Source of the DNA: Candidatus Omnitrophota bacterium
GTDB lineage: Bacteria > Omnitrophota > Koll11 > Duberdicusellales > 4484-171
NCBI GenBank assembly: GCA_021735115.1
Contig: JAIPHQ010000046.1
Location: 1 to 6,225 of the forward strand
Direction: 5' to 3'
DNA length: 6,225 bases
The position numbers and the translations under genes were made by a program. This document shows, piece after piece, positions 5,669 to 6,225 of the stretch; position 1 is the stretch's first letter; the number at the start of each line of letters is the position of its first letter. The notes below the pieces were generated by a model that saw only the letters and a program-made list of their open reading frames with translations, had not been told where the DNA came from and did not search any database.

Positions 5669-5777
5669 CTATGGTTTTTTGCAGATAATTTAACTTAAAA
5701 GCAGATTTTAAAATAATTTGCATTTTTATTACAAAGTCCTATAATTTTAATCTAAAATAAAAACTCGGAGGAAATAT
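5669..5777 (+). promoter_or_regulatory. Promoter and ribosome binding site of the V-type ATP synthase gene
   Basis: A perfect -10 box TATAAT (5740-5745) has a moderate -35 box TTTGCA (5717-5722) at a 17-bp spacing. Transcription would start near 5752, leaving a leader of about 26 nt. CGGAGG (5766-5771) lies 6 nt before the ATG at 5778. This gene therefore has a conventional leader, unlike pyrK and pyrD. The rest of the stretch is AT-rich and shows nothing else recognisable. Confidence 0.65.
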
Positions 5778-6225
5778 ATGGATGTTAAATTAGAGAGTTT
5801 AATCGAAAAAATTAAAAAAGAAGGCGTTGACCAAGCTCAGCAACAATCAGAGCAAATAATAAAGGATGCTCATACCAAAGGAAAGGAAATAGTTAAAAAA
5901 GCAAAGGATCAAGCCCAAAAAATTAAAGAAGAAGCAGGAAAAGACGCTCAAAAGCTTCAAGAAAACGCAAAAGGTTCTATAAAGCAAGCTGCACGGAATG
6001 TAATTCTTTCGGTGAGAGAAAAACTTATTTCTATCTTTGATAGTATTTTAAAGCGTGAACTAAAAGAATCCTTAAGCCCAGAGGCAATAGCAAAAATGTT
6101 AGAATCTATAATTGATAAATGGAGCAAAGAAAAGGATAAAGAGTTTGAAGTTTTAGTAAACAAAAAAGATAAAAAAGAATTAGAAGAATTAATCTTGGCA
6201 AAGTTTGCCCAAGAAGCTAAAAATA
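5778..6225 (+). CDS. ntpE: V-type ATP synthase subunit E, 3'-truncated by the window edge
   Basis: The frame is open from ATG 5778 to the window end (149 full codons); no stop is reached. The visible protein starts MDVKLESLIEKIKKEGVDQA and continues as a long Lys/Glu/Gln/Ala-rich helix to about residue 70, predicted coiled coil. It then has SIKQAARNVILSVREKL, a segment typical of V/A-type ATPase subunit E, and a start of the globular C-terminal part with LESIIDKWSKE. In the family this subunit forms the peripheral stalk (with subunit G/H) that holds the catalytic head against the membrane rotor. The full protein is usually about 190-210 residues, so roughly a quarter lies outside the window. 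It has its own promoter and a good Shine-Dalgarno site, suggesting the first gene of an ATPase operon running off the right edge. An F-type b subunit is a less likely alternative because no N-terminal membrane segment is present. Confidence 0.8.
   Translation, partial: MDVKLESLIEKIKKEGVDQAQQQSEQIIKDAHTKGKEIVKKAKDQAQKIKEEAGKDAQKLQENAKGSIKQAARNVILSVREKLISIFDSILKRELKESLSPEAIAKMLESIIDKWSKEKDKEFEVLVNKKDKKELEELILAKFAQEAKN

Noticed and set aside
5669..5680. Rho-independent terminator formed by the palindrome and TTTTTT
   Set aside because: The T-run starts 7 nt after the outer stem ends, so the geometry is poor. It is mentioned only as a possibility under the repeat.
5681..5719. Direct repeat of GCAGAT at 5681 and 5701
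   Set aside because: Only the first few bases match well; the rest is general AT-rich similarity.

Overview
The window is AT-rich (roughly one third G+C, judged by eye) and densely coding. Every supported gene is on the + strand. It reads as ordinary bacterial chromosome: DNA repair, folate and pyrimidine biosynthesis, and the start of a V-type ATP synthase gene. Three things suggest an uncultured bacterium of the Omnitrophota/PVC or candidate-phylum kind rather than a model lineage: a PabB-PabC fusion, a bacterial V/A-type ATPase gene, and short heptanucleotide repeats plus a dispersed 'GTCATTGCGAG' palindrome. This placement is inference from gene style, not proof.

Layout. Positions 1-707 hold the 3' part of mutM (formamidopyrimidine-DNA glycosylase; N-terminus outside the window). 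Positions 780-2618 hold a pabB-pabC fusion that makes p-aminobenzoate from chorismate. A gap at 2619-2704 contains a possible 20-codon very basic microORF and a promoter. Positions 2705-3523 are pyrK (electron-transfer subunit of class 1B dihydroorotate dehydrogenase), 3538-3894 a half-size TauE/SafE (TSUP) membrane protein, 3940-4845 pyrD (class 1B catalytic subunit) and 4838-5530 pyrF (OMP decarboxylase). Positions 5531-5777 are non-coding and hold a 115-bp palindromic repeat element and a promoter. From 5778 to the window end runs the 5' part of a V-type ATP synthase subunit E gene.

How the genes work together. PyrK and PyrD should form the NAD-linked dihydroorotate dehydrogenase, and PyrF performs the last step to UMP, so 2705-5530 is a pyrimidine block with a small transporter-like gene inserted in it. 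pyrE is not present here. PabBC would need an amidotransferase partner (PabA) encoded elsewhere, or free ammonia.

Most notable signals. (1) pyrK carries two different 7-bp tandem repeats, each in a predicted surface loop. The second has unit variants placed exactly where a uniform repeat would create stop codons. (2) pyrK and pyrD each have a good -35/-10 pair whose TAGAAT -10 box ends 6 nt before the ATG, implying leaderless mRNAs. The pyrF, TSUP and subunit E genes instead have clear Shine-Dalgarno sites. (3) The palindromic element after pyrF folds on paper into a three-way junction. No wholly new multi-gene system was recognised.
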